From: Cerasibacillus quisquiliarum
Lineage (GTDB): Bacteria > Bacillota > Bacilli > Bacillales > Amphibacillaceae
Reading direction: 5' to 3'
NCBI RefSeq assembly: GCF_014202495.1
Contig: NZ_JACHHA010000005.1
Span: forward strand, 156,979 to 220,978
DNA length: 64,000 bases
Translations under genes and position numbers: made by a program
In this document: positions 55,611 to 63,298 of the stretch, piece by piece
Numbering within the stretch: position 1 is the first letter of the stretch
How the letters are laid out: every line of letters starts with the position of its first letter
Notes under the pieces: model-generated
Told to the model about the DNA's origin: nothing
The model's database searches: none
What the model saw: the letters and a program-made list of their open reading frames with translations, nothing else

Positions 55611-55652
55611 ATCATAGCAAGTTTTAATCACTTTGAATAGTCGTTCAAAGTG
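55611..55652 (-). promoter_or_regulatory. rtcB promoter with overlapping 9-bp inverted repeat
   Basis: On the minus strand TGCTATGAT (55619-55611) is an extended -10 box. Around the expected -35 position lies the perfect inverted repeat CACTTTGAA-N6-TTCAAAGTG (55629-55652). A repressor bound there would block rtcB transcription. The site is shared with the divergent gabD region, about 90 bases from its start. Confidence 0.65.
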
Positions 55653-55740
55653 GAGGTAAACATATTAAACGAAAAAATAAATATCGCATGATAAACTGGA
55701 ATAAGAGATAGAAGATAATCTATAAAAGGAGCGATTCATC

Positions 55741-57132
55741 ATGGCAAAGATACAAATTAAGAACCCCGCCACTGGGGAAATCGTTGATGAAATTAAGTCA
55801 CATACTGAAGAAGAGATACATTTAGCTCTTGAAAAAGGTAATCAAGCGTTTAAATCATGGTCACAAGTAAATGCCCATGAACGTTCACGCTTACTAAAAG
55901 TGTGGGCAAATAAGATTCAAGACGAAAAACAAGACATCGCTCGTTTAATGACGATGGAAAACGGAAAACCTCTTCATGAATCACTCGGAGAAGTTGACTA
56001 TGCTACAAGTTATATTGATTGGTATGCCGAAGAGGCAAAACGTATTTATGGACGTACGATTCCATCTCACACGGAAACGAAACGAATTATCATATCAAAA
56101 CAACCAATCGGTCTTGTCGCAGCGATAACACCTTGGAACTTTCCAGCAGCAATGATGACACGTAAAGCCGCTCCAGCATTAGCAGCTGGTTGTACATTTA
56201 TCGTTAAACCAGCTATTGAAACACCATTAACAACGATGCGACTTATCAAATTGGCACATGACAGTGGCATACCAAAAGATGTCATCCAATATGTGAATGG
56301 ACGTGGCAAACAAATTGGTGACATCTTTACAAAGAGCCCACTCGTTCGGAAAATAACCTTTACGGGCTCAACACCTGTTGGAAAATCATTGATTAAACAA
56401 AGTGCTCATACAGTTAAAAATGTCACAATGGAGTTAGGTGGACATGCGCCACTTATTATTCACGAAGATGCTGATATCGATTTAGCTGTGGAGCAAACAA
56501 TAGCTTCAAAATTTCGTAATGCTGGACAAACTTGTGTCTGTGCCAATCGCCTTATTGTCCATGAAAAAATCAGTGACGCTTTCTCCAAAAAACTAACTGA
56601 CCATGTAAGCAAACTGAAAGTCGGTAATGGACTTAACAAAGAAACGGATATAGGACCTATCATTAACAAAAAAAGTTTTGAAAAAATTTCTCAACAAATT
56701 AAAGATGCTATTCATAAAGGGGCAACTGTCCTAACAGGTAATAACTATCATGTGAATGAAGAGAAAGGATACTATTACGTTTATCCAACGGTCTTACAAG
56801 GAGTCACTGATAAGATGATAATAATGCAAGAAGAAACGTTCGGTCCAGTCGCACCAATTACTACATATGAAACACTTGAAGAAGCTGTTCATATTGCCAA
56901 CAATACACCATTCGGTTTAGCCGCTTATTTCTTTACGAATGATTATCGCATCGGCACATATTTCCACGACCATTTAGATTTTGGAATCATTGGTTGGAAT
57001 GATGGGGCACCATCTGCCGCACACGTCCCATTTGGTGGTATGAAAGAAAGTGGACTCGGTCGTGAAGGTGGTATCGAAGGAATCGAACCGTATTTAGAAA
57101 CAAAATATTTATCAATTGGGAATGTGCAATAA
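55741..57132 (+). CDS. gabD: Succinate-semialdehyde dehydrogenase (NAD(P)-type)
   Basis: A 463-residue aldehyde dehydrogenase. [22 protein letters not shown] binds the cofactor, [11 protein letters not shown] is the nucleotide loop, the general base Glu lies in MELGGHAP and the nucleophile in [11 protein letters not shown]. The overall sequence is most like GabD, which oxidises succinic semialdehyde to succinate in GABA breakdown; a broader substrate range is possible. AAAGGAGCGATTCATC precedes the ATG. It is a single gene, ended by a strong terminator. Confidence 0.88.
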   Translation: MAKIQIKNPATGEIVDEIKSHTEEEIHLALEKGNQAFKSWSQVNAHERSRLLKVWANKIQDEKQDIARLMTMENGKPLHESLGEVDYATSYIDWYAEEAKRIYGRTIPSHTETKRIIISKQPIGLVAAITPWNFPAAMMTRKAAPALAAGCTFIVKPAIETPLTTMRLIKLAHDSGIPKDVIQYVNGRGKQIGDIFTKSPLVRKITFTGSTPVGKSLIKQSAHTVKNVTMELGGHAPLIIHEDADIDLAVEQTIASKFRNAGQTCVCANRLIVHEKISDAFSKKLTDHVSKLKVGNGLNKETDIGPIINKKSFEKISQQIKDAIHKGATVLTGNNYHVNEEKGYYYVYPTVLQGVTDKMIIMQEETFGPVAPITTYETLEEAVHIANNTPFGLAAYFFTNDYRIGTYFHDHLDFGIIGWNDGAPSAAHVPFGGMKESGLGREGGIEGIEPYLETKYLSIGNVQ

Positions 57133-57150
57133 ATATCATCATACATTTAC

Positions 57151-57189
57151 AAAAGGTATGGAAGTCACTTAACTTCCATACCTTTTTTC
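57151..57189 (+). terminator. Terminator of gabD
   Basis: AAAAGGTATGGAAGT pairs with ACTTCCATACCTTTT across 6 bases, followed by TT. Confidence 0.92.
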
Positions 57190-57269
57190 ATATTCATCTT
57201 TTATAAAAGCACATTCGCCTATTCCTAGACATATGATATGACGACAATCTTTGTTAGGAGTGATTAAAA

Positions 57270-57494
57270 GTGGAACAAGAAAGACAATCTGTCCAATTTA
57301 CTCATCCATTTGATCCTTATTTTTATCGTTCATTAAATCATCTTCAAGGAAAAAACGTCGCCATTCAAACAGTGAGAAACCCGATTCAAGGTATATTAAA
57401 AACAATTACACCAGACCATGTTGTGCTTGAAGTAAGTGGTGTTAATTTTTACATTAGAAATCAAATGATTGTATGGGTCACACGTGCTAAATAG
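57270..57494 (+). CDS. YuzF-like DUF2642 protein
   Basis: A 74-residue protein of the DUF2642/YuzF type: HPFDPYFYRSLNHLQGKNVAIQT then ILKTITPDHVVLEV and the closing FYIRNQMIVWV, an Sm/KOW-like small beta-barrel pattern. Function unknown; relatives occur near spore coat genes. The start is GTG 57270, after TTAGGAGTGATTAAAA. It is followed 28 bases later by the Mn-catalase gene and is probably cotranscribed with it. Confidence 0.75.
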   Translation: MEQERQSVQFTHPFDPYFYRSLNHLQGKNVAIQTVRNPIQGILKTITPDHVVLEVSGVNFYIRNQMIVWVTRAK

Positions 57495-57522
57495 CGACTG
57501 CTTAAAGAAAGGAGTGAACAAC

Positions 57523-58416
57523 ATGTTTAAACGTGTAAACAAGTTATTAATTGAACTTCCTGAACCAGAATACGGTGATGCCAATGCAGCGGCTGCTGTA
57601 CAAGAATTACTCGGTGGAAAGTTCGGAGAAATGTCGACTTTAAATAACTATATGTTTCAATCATTTAATTTTCGTGGAAAACGAAGATTAAAACCTTTTT
57701 ACGACCTTGTTGCAAGCATAACTGCTGAGGAATTTGGTCATGTTGAGTTAGTATCTAATACAATCAATCTCATTCAAAAAGGGACAACATTTGAAGCGGA
57801 TCCTGATTTAACACCTATGCATAATGCGAAGGATAAACGTAATACACATGCGTTTATAGCAAATGCACAGACAGCTATTCCAGGAGATTCAATGGGGCAT
57901 CCCTGGAATGGGAGCTATGTCTTTTCTAGTGGTAATTTACTATTAGATTTACTACACAACTTCTTTTTAGAATGTGGTGCACGTACGCATAAGATGCGCG
58001 TATACGAAATGACCGATCATCCAACTGCTCGTGAAATGATTGGTTATTTACTCGTTAGAGGTGGCGTCCATATACTGGCATATGCTAAAGCGATTGAAAT
58101 CATAACAGGTGTTAATGTAACTAAAATGCTTCCAATCCCAGACTTAGATAATCGAAAGTTTGATCATGCACGGAAATTTGAAGACCAAGGGGTTGGAAAT
58201 GTCTTATTTACTTGGAATGATTCAGGAGATTATGCCGACATACGAAAAATATGGAAAGGTACCAATCCCGAAACTGGCGAGCGCCTTATTGTTAAAGAAG
58301 GGACACCTAAAGGAGCACCTATTCCTGATTTAGATGAGTTACCAGAAGAATTCGCTCCAGGTATTGGTCCAGAAGAATATAAACAGATTGCGAAGCGTTT
58401 AATGGAAAACATATAA
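57523..58416 (+). CDS. Manganese catalase
   Basis: A 297-residue non-haem, dimanganese catalase of ferritin-like fold that removes hydrogen peroxide. Metal ligands are visible in GGKFGEMSTL, ITAEEFGHVE, FFLECGARTHKMRVYE and the last His in VRGGVHI. The C-terminal extension with PEEFAPGIGPEEY is typical of YdbD/CotJC-type proteins, some of which are spore-coat or stress catalases. ATG 57523 follows AAAGGAGTGAACAAC. It may form an operon with the YuzF-like gene; an IS1182-type remnant begins 14 bases past its stop. Confidence 0.92.
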   Translation: MFKRVNKLLIELPEPEYGDANAAAAVQELLGGKFGEMSTLNNYMFQSFNFRGKRRLKPFYDLVASITAEEFGHVELVSNTINLIQKGTTFEADPDLTPMHNAKDKRNTHAFIANAQTAIPGDSMGHPWNGSYVFSSGNLLLDLLHNFFLECGARTHKMRVYEMTDHPTAREMIGYLLVRGGVHILAYAKAIEIITGVNVTKMLPIPDLDNRKFDHARKFEDQGVGNVLFTWNDSGDYADIRKIWKGTNPETGERLIVKEGTPKGAPIPDLDELPEEFAPGIGPEEYKQIAKRLMENI

Positions 58417-58547
58417 TTAAGCAATAAAACGAGGGTGGGGCAAAACCTCTGAAAAATGGAAAAACTATTCTTGTTCACTTTTTCCTTATGTCCCAGTCTC
58501 CTTCTCCTAATCATAATGACAGTACGTGAATTATCAATAGAGCGAGC

Positions 58548-59219
58548 TGTTCTGCATGGATTCGAAGATTTATGCGTAACCATGCGGAGTGGAACTAACT
58601 ACTCTGCATGGATTCGGAAGATTTATGCTTAACCATGCGGAGTGGAGCTAACTACTCTGCGTGGATTCGAAGATTTATGCTTAACCATGCGGAGTGGAAC
58701 TATCTACTCTGCATAGATTCGAAGATTTATGCGTAACCATGCGGAGTGGAACTATCTACTCTGCATGGATTCGAAGATTTATGCTTAACCATGCGGAGTG
58801 GAACTATCTACTCTGCATAGATTCGAAGATTTATGCGTAACCATGCGGAGTGGAGCTATCTACTCTGCATGGATTCGAAGATTTATGCTTAACCATGCGG
58901 AGTGGAGCTATCTACTCTGCATGGATTCGAAGCTTTATGCTTAACCATGCGGAGAGGAGCTAACTACTCTGCATGGATTCGAAGATTTATGCTTAACCAT
59001 GCGGAGTGGAACTATCTACTCTGCGTGGATTCGAAGATTTATGCTTAACCATGCGGAGTGGAACTATCTACTCTGCATGGATTCGAAGATTTATGCTTAA
59101 CCATTCGGAGTGGAGCTAACTACTCTGCATGGATTCGGAAGATTTATGCTTAACCATGCGAAGTGGAACTATCTACTCTGCATGGATTCAAAGATTTATG
59201 CTTAACTATGAGAAGTAGA
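58548..59219. repeat. Tandem array of about 13 hairpin units, period 52 bp
   Basis: ACTCTGC recurs at 58601, 58654, 58706, 58758, 58810, 58862, 58914, 58966, 59018, 59070, 59122 and 59175, with a degenerate first unit before. Each unit has arms TCTACTCTGCATGG and CCATGCGGAGTGGA that pair over 14 bp (two G-U) with a 20-base loop containing TTCGAA. Units are over 90 percent alike, with a few alternating variants (CATGG/CATAG/CGTGG, CTTAA/CGTAA). There are no unique spacers, so this is not CRISPR. Confidence 0.93.
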
Positions 59220-59297
59220 GAACTTTACCCGCTTCCAATTTGGATTTTTTGTATTTTATTATCTAATAGATTTTAACAAATATAAAAAACGTAAATA

Positions 59298-59520
59298 GAT
59301 GTTGAACCAGTTTTTGGATTCCTGAAGGCTAATTTGTCATTATCTCAATTTTCGGTCAGAGGAAAATCGAAAGTAGAAAATGAATGAGCATTTGCATTAA
59401 TGGCGGTAGACTTAAGAAGTATACCGCCAAAATTCGAAACAAAAAAGAAATTGTGGAAACAACATTTCAATGTTGATTCCGCAATTTTTCTCATTTAAAA
59501 CTGGTTTTGTCCCAGCCCCT
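59298..59520 (+). pseudogene. C-terminal remnant of an IS1182-type transposase (copy 3)
   Basis: The frame reads DVEPVFGFLKANLSLSQF, KVENE, an in-frame TGA at 59385-59387, then AFALMAVDLR, after which a one-base deletion shifts the frame. The TGA is at exactly the same codon as in copy 1. It is not functional. Confidence 0.75.
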
Positions 59521-59543
59521 TTCTCTTATGATTAATTGAGACC

Positions 59544-60275
59544 TTATTTCTGCATTTTCTCATACACTTTCTTTTTAAAGTGTAAAAATTCCTCTGTTAA
59601 CAATAGTCCTTCATGGCGTGGACGTGGAAAAGGAATAACGAATTCGTGTTTAACAGTCGCTGGACGTTCAGACAAGATAATAATCCGATCAGATAAAAAA
59701 ATCGCTTCTTCAATATTATGCGTCACAAATAAGATTGAGCGGCGATATTCACTCCAAACATCCATTAACCACTTCTGCATATCAAGGCGCGTAAATTCAT
59801 CAAGAGCAGAAAACGGTTCATCAAGACACATGAATTTTTGCGGACTAAGTAATGCACGTATAAAAGAGACACGCTGTTGCATTCCACCTGACAGCTCATG
59901 TGGATAATGATGTTCATAACCTTTAAGTCCTGCACGTTCAATCATTTGTAGAGCTATTTTTGTATCATATGGACCTTGAAGTTCAGCACCAAGGACAACA
60001 TTTTTTAAAATATTTCGCCACGGAAGTAGTGCTGGTGATTGTGGCATATAACTTATCGAACCACGACGTCCATTTATTTTTACTTCATTTAAATAAATAT
60101 CTCCATTATCCGGAAGACTAATGCCACCAATTAAACGAAACAATGTGCTTTTACCACTACCAGACGGACCAAGTATTGATACGAATTCGCCATCATTTAC
60201 AGTTAAGGATAGGTTCTTTAATACAGCATGATTTCCGAATGATTTATTGATTTGTTTAATGATTAAATGACTCAT
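59544..60275 (-). CDS. thiZ: Thiamine-precursor ABC transporter, ATP-binding protein
   Basis: A 243-residue ABC ATPase of the SsuB/TauB/ThiZ group: Walker A GPSGSGKST, Q-loop YMPQSPALLPW, signature LSGGMQQR, Walker B MCLDEPFSALD, H-loop VTHNIEEA. It drives import of a thiamine precursor through the permease encoded upstream, whose gene it overlaps by 20 bases. ATG 60275 follows AAGGGAATGCCC; the ATG at 60281 is too close to that site. Last gene of the riboswitch-controlled operon; copy 3 of the repeat element lies just downstream. Confidence 0.88.
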   Translation of the reverse strand: MSHLIIKQINKSFGNHAVLKNLSLTVNDGEFVSILGPSGSGKSTLFRLIGGISLPDNGDIYLNEVKINGRRGSISYMPQSPALLPWRNILKNVVLGAELQGPYDTKIALQMIERAGLKGYEHHYPHELSGGMQQRVSFIRALLSPQKFMCLDEPFSALDEFTRLDMQKWLMDVWSEYRRSILFVTHNIEEAIFLSDRIIILSERPATVKHEFVIPFPRPRHEGLLLTEEFLHFKKKVYEKMQK

Positions 60276-61041
60276 GGGCATTCCCTTCTTCTATTGGTTT
60301 CCAACGGACGAGCTTTTTTTCAATATAAACGATAAGACTAAAGAATAATAAACTTAGAATAATGACTAAGATGATAGCGACAAATACCCGATCTGTCCGA
60401 AAAGAAGACGATGCGAGTGTCATATAAACACCAATCCCTTTATTCGCACCTAACCATTCAGAAATAACTGCTCCCATAACACTATATGTCGCCGATATTT
60501 TTAAACCAGAAAAAACAGCTGGTAAGGCATGTGGCCATTCAAGTTTCTTAAAAATTTGCAACTTAGAAGCACCTGCCATTTGCATATAGTGAAGCAAATC
60601 GCGATTCGTCTGTCTAAAACCGTCTAATGCAGCAATTGTAATTGGAAAAAAGCATACAAGTGTAATAATAATTACTTTCGGTAACATCCCGAAGCCAAAC
60701 CAAATAATAAGTAAGGGGGCAGAAACAATAACCGGAATATTTTGCGATATAATGAGTACAGGATAAAAAGCGTCTCGCATAAATGGAATTAGGTACAATA
60801 ATATAGCGACAATAATGCCGATACTTGATCCGACTAAAAATCCAACAACCGCTAATTGCACGGTTGATGAAATATGTTTAGAATACTGACCCCAACCATT
60901 TATCGCTTCATTCCATATATCGCTTGGTGGTGGTAAGAGCCATGTTGGTATTTCGAATGCTTGACAAGCGACTTCCCAAACGATGATGAAAAGGATGATG
61001 ACCGATACTGGTCGCCATCCTTTTTTAATTAATTGTTTCAT
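60256..61041 (-). CDS. thiX: Thiamine-precursor ABC transporter, permease
   Basis: A 261-residue permease of the SsuC/TauC/ThiX group with about six helices. The EAA loop is visible as YMQMAGASKLQIFKKLEWPHALPAVFSGLKIS. It pairs with the ATPase encoded downstream. Its start follows the thiamine-binding protein gene by one base, so the genes are closely coupled. The substrate, most likely formylaminopyrimidine or another pyrimidine precursor, is inferred from the TPP riboswitch and the binding protein. Confidence 0.88.
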   Translation of the reverse strand: MKQLIKKGWRPVSVIILFIIVWEVACQAFEIPTWLLPPPSDIWNEAINGWGQYSKHISSTVQLAVVGFLVGSSIGIIVAILLYLIPFMRDAFYPVLIISQNIPVIVSAPLLIIWFGFGMLPKVIIITLVCFFPITIAALDGFRQTNRDLLHYMQMAGASKLQIFKKLEWPHALPAVFSGLKISATYSVMGAVISEWLGANKGIGVYMTLASSSFRTDRVFVAIILVIILSLLFFSLIVYIEKKLVRWKPIEEGNAHESFNH

Positions 61042-61042
61042 A

Positions 61043-61333
61043 TTATCGATACTTCTCCGTTAATTTATCCATAGAAGCACCATTTGGTTCATATAAAATT
61101 TTCACTTGTGAAATAACATTCGAACTACCCAGTTCCACCATTCTTTCATTCATTCGTTCAACGATTGCTAACAATTCACTTAAATTTCCTTCCATCGTTG
61201 TCTCAAGTGGATTCACTTGATATTTAACACCAGATTTTTCAATGACCTCAATAGCGCTATCAACATATGGAATGACATCTTCATCATTTTTCGTCTTTGG
61301 TATAATTTGTATACTAACAAGTGCGTTTGCCAT
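61043..61333 (-). CDS. MTH1187/YkoF-family thiamine-binding protein
   Basis: A 96-residue protein of the thiamine-binding family (Pfam Thiamine_BP; MTH1187 and YkoF type), a ferredoxin-like fold: ANALVSIQIIPKTKNDEDVIPYVD and KYQVNPLETTMEGNLSE are typical. It probably binds the pyrimidine or thiamine ligand in the cytoplasm. ATG 61333 follows GAGGTGACCATC. Inserted between thiY and thiX; the 9-base upstream alternative overlaps the ribosome binding site. Confidence 0.88.
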   Translation of the reverse strand: MANALVSIQIIPKTKNDEDVIPYVDSAIEVIEKSGVKYQVNPLETTMEGNLSELLAIVERMNERMVELGSSNVISQVKILYEPNGASMDKLTEKYR

Positions 61334-61347
61334 GATGGTCACCTCTT

Positions 61348-62358
61348 TTATTTTGGTAAAAATTCATTTGTAAATGCTTTTTCACTATCTAATTCTTTAT
61401 CAAGTAAATCATTTTCTAGCATCCATTCTGCATAGTTTTCCCATACTTCTAGTTTTTGTTCGCCCCAACGGTCGGCATCATCTTGATATTTATCTTTTAG
61501 CCACTCTTGACTAGCTTTTACTAATTCCGCGTCAAGATCTGGTACCGCATCAATTAAAATATTTGCCGCTGCTTCAGGGTTTTCTATTGCAAATTCATAC
61601 CCTTTCGATACAGCACTTAAAAACTTTTCTACGGTTTCTGGATTTTTTTCAATTTGTTCTTCACTTGTAGCAAGTACAGGTGTGTAATAATCAAGCTTAT
61701 CCGAGAAATCGGTTAAATAGAGCATCTCTAATTCTTCCTCACGAAGTTCTGCTTCAATTCCAGTCCAACCATAGAAAATCCAAGCAAAATCAATATCACG
61801 TTTAACAGCAGTGAAATAATCCGCTGTACCGATATTAACGATATTTAACTTATCCATATCTCCACCGTCTTGTTTCATCAATGTTGATAAGACAGCTTCT
61901 TCTACAGGGGAACCCCAGCCACCATATGTCTTTCCTTCAAAATCTTTCGGTGATTTTATATTTTTATCAACTGGTGCAGCAAAGCCAGATGTATTATGTT
62001 GAATGATGGCTGCAATCGAAACGAGTGGAATATCTTGAACTCTTGCTTCTGTAATACTCTCTTGGTTACTAATTCCAAAATCAGCTTGTCCCGATGCGAT
62101 CAATTGGTCAGCTCCAGCTTCACCTGGTAACATGATCTCTACGTCTAAGCCTTCTTCTTGAAAGTAACCTTTTTCCTTAGCGACATATAGACCTGTATGA
62201 TTTGTATTCGGTGTCCAATCTAAAACAACTTTTACTTCTGTTAACTCGTCTTTCTTATCTGTTGTTGGATCGTCAGATGTTTTTCCGTTTGTATCATTAT
62301 TACCACAAGCTGTCATAATAAATAATACAATGATAAGTATAGCAAATAGTCTCTTCAT
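61348..62358 (-). CDS. thiY: Thiamine-precursor ABC transporter, substrate-binding lipoprotein
   Basis: A 336-residue NMT1/THI5-like periplasmic-type binding lipoprotein. The signal peptide ends in the lipobox MTAC (Cys18). The mature part reads VVLDWTPNTNHTGLYVAKEKGYF, the fingerprint of pyrimidine-precursor binding proteins (ThiY), followed by GQADFGISNQ. AAAAAGGGAGATTTAC precedes ATG 62358. First structural gene behind the TPP riboswitch, which would repress it when thiamine pyrophosphate is plentiful. Confidence 0.92.
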   Translation of the reverse strand: MKRLFAILIIVLFIMTACGNNDTNGKTSDDPTTDKKDELTEVKVVLDWTPNTNHTGLYVAKEKGYFQEEGLDVEIMLPGEAGADQLIASGQADFGISNQESITEARVQDIPLVSIAAIIQHNTSGFAAPVDKNIKSPKDFEGKTYGGWGSPVEEAVLSTLMKQDGGDMDKLNIVNIGTADYFTAVKRDIDFAWIFYGWTGIEAELREEELEMLYLTDFSDKLDYYTPVLATSEEQIEKNPETVEKFLSAVSKGYEFAIENPEAAANILIDAVPDLDAELVKASQEWLKDKYQDDADRWGEQKLEVWENYAEWMLENDLLDKELDSEKAFTNEFLPK

Positions 62359-62405
62359 GTAAATCTCCCTTTTTCGATTCAATCGTAGAGAGTCGTTTCC
62401 GTTCA

Positions 62406-62432
62406 TTAAAAAACCCCTAGATAATCTAGGGG
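62406..62432 (-). terminator. Regulated terminator of the TPP riboswitch
   Basis: CCCCTAGA pairs with TCTAGGGG, and TTTTTT follows on the minus strand, between the aptamer and thiY. Confidence 0.88.
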
Positions 62433-62466
62433 CATGAACACATATATGGACATAATGGTGTCACAT

Positions 62467-62554
62467 GTTCCCTTCGCTGGTATTAACCAGATCAGGTTCA
62501 AAGAGTTCGTATCTTACGGATACAATCTCAACCAGCAAACACTGGTACCCCTAC
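62467..62554 (-). ncRNA. TPP (THI) riboswitch
   Basis: On the minus strand the element begins GTAGGGGTACC, continues through the GGTTGAGAT-type pyrimidine sensor (consensus CUGAGA) and ends in the pyrophosphate sensor ACCTGATCTGGTTAATACCA followed by GCGAAGGGAA. This is the thiamine pyrophosphate aptamer. The terminator at 62406-62432 is its expression platform and thiYXZ its target. Confidence 0.95.
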
Positions 62555-62623
62555 ATTGAATCTTATTATTGTTTTCATCATAACTATGCCATATCGGTGA
62601 TTAAATTTCAAGATGAAGCTTCT

Positions 62624-63298
62624 TCAATTCATGATACGATTCACAATTTCGCCATTTCTTAGTTCAAATTGAAAGTCACCATATTTTGTCAATTCTAAAT
62701 CATGTGTGACAAGGACAATCGTTGCGCCTTTTTTATGGATATCTTGTAAAATTCCCATCATCTGATCACGATTTTTAAGGTCAAGATTTCCTGTTGGTTC
62801 ATCACATAATATGAGCTGTGGGTCATTCATTAAGGCCCTAGCAATGGCTGTTCGTTGTTTTTCTCCACCAGATAATTGTGATGGCATATGATTTTTCCTA
62901 TTATTAAGACCGACCATGTCAAGCAGTGTTTCGGCCTTTTCCTTAACATTAGCTTTCGCTTCGTATGGTAATAAAGGAATCATCACATTCGTAAGCACAT
63001 CGAACTGATTGAACAATTGAAAGTCCTGAAAAATATAGCCGATATATTTCCGACGAAAAGAGCGACGTTCTGCTTCAAGTGCTGTCATCGCATCAAGTTC
63101 GCCAATTATCACTTGTCCATGATCAGCCTGCTCAATAGCTGATAAAAGCCTTAATAATGTTGTTTTACCAGAACCAGATGGACCAGTTATCGTAAGCCAA
63201 CTCCCAGATTCAATGGTTAAATCAATATCTTTTAAAACGTTAATTGTTTCGACACCTGTTTCATACGATTTATTAACATGATGAAGCTTGATGTCCAA
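62624..63298 (-). CDS. ABC transporter ATP-binding protein (LolD/MacB type)
   Basis: A 224-residue ABC ATPase: Walker A GPSGSGKTT, Q-loop IFQDFQLF, signature LSGGEKQR, Walker B LILCDEPTGNLD, H-loop VTHD. The sequence is of the MacB/FtsE/LolD type that works with FtsX-fold permeases, often for peptide or antibiotic export or sensing. The start is TTG 63298, after GGAGGCGC, within the end of the permease gene (26-base overlap), which shows coupled translation. Confidence 0.88.
   Translation of the reverse strand: MDIKLHHVNKSYETGVETINVLKDIDLTIESGSWLTITGPSGSGKTTLLRLLSAIEQADHGQVIIGELDAMTALEAERRSFRRKYIGYIFQDFQLFNQFDVLTNVMIPLLPYEAKANVKEKAETLLDMVGLNNRKNHMPSQLSGGEKQRTAIARALMNDPQLILCDEPTGNLDLKNRDQMMGILQDIHKKGATIVLVTHDLELTKYGDFQFELRNGEIVNRIMN

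Larger units (their letters stand above)
58431..59523. mobile_element. Degenerate IS1182-type element, copy 3 (inverted)
   Basis: The largest of the three related elements (about 1.09 kb), in the opposite orientation: the terminal hairpin (GGTGGGGCAAAACCTC pairing with ATGTCCCAGTCTCC-type sequence) comes first, then a degenerate TAATCATAATG palindrome, about 13 tandem 52-bp units, a transposase C-terminal remnant on the plus strand, the TTGCGGAATC hairpin, and the far inverted repeat ending GGTTTTGTCCCAGCC. It inserted directly after the Mn-catalase gene, with no intact transposase. Confidence 0.8.

Noticed and set aside
58548..59219. CRISPR array
   Set aside because: The 52-bp units follow each other directly and the whole unit repeats; there are no unique spacers, no leader and no cas genes.
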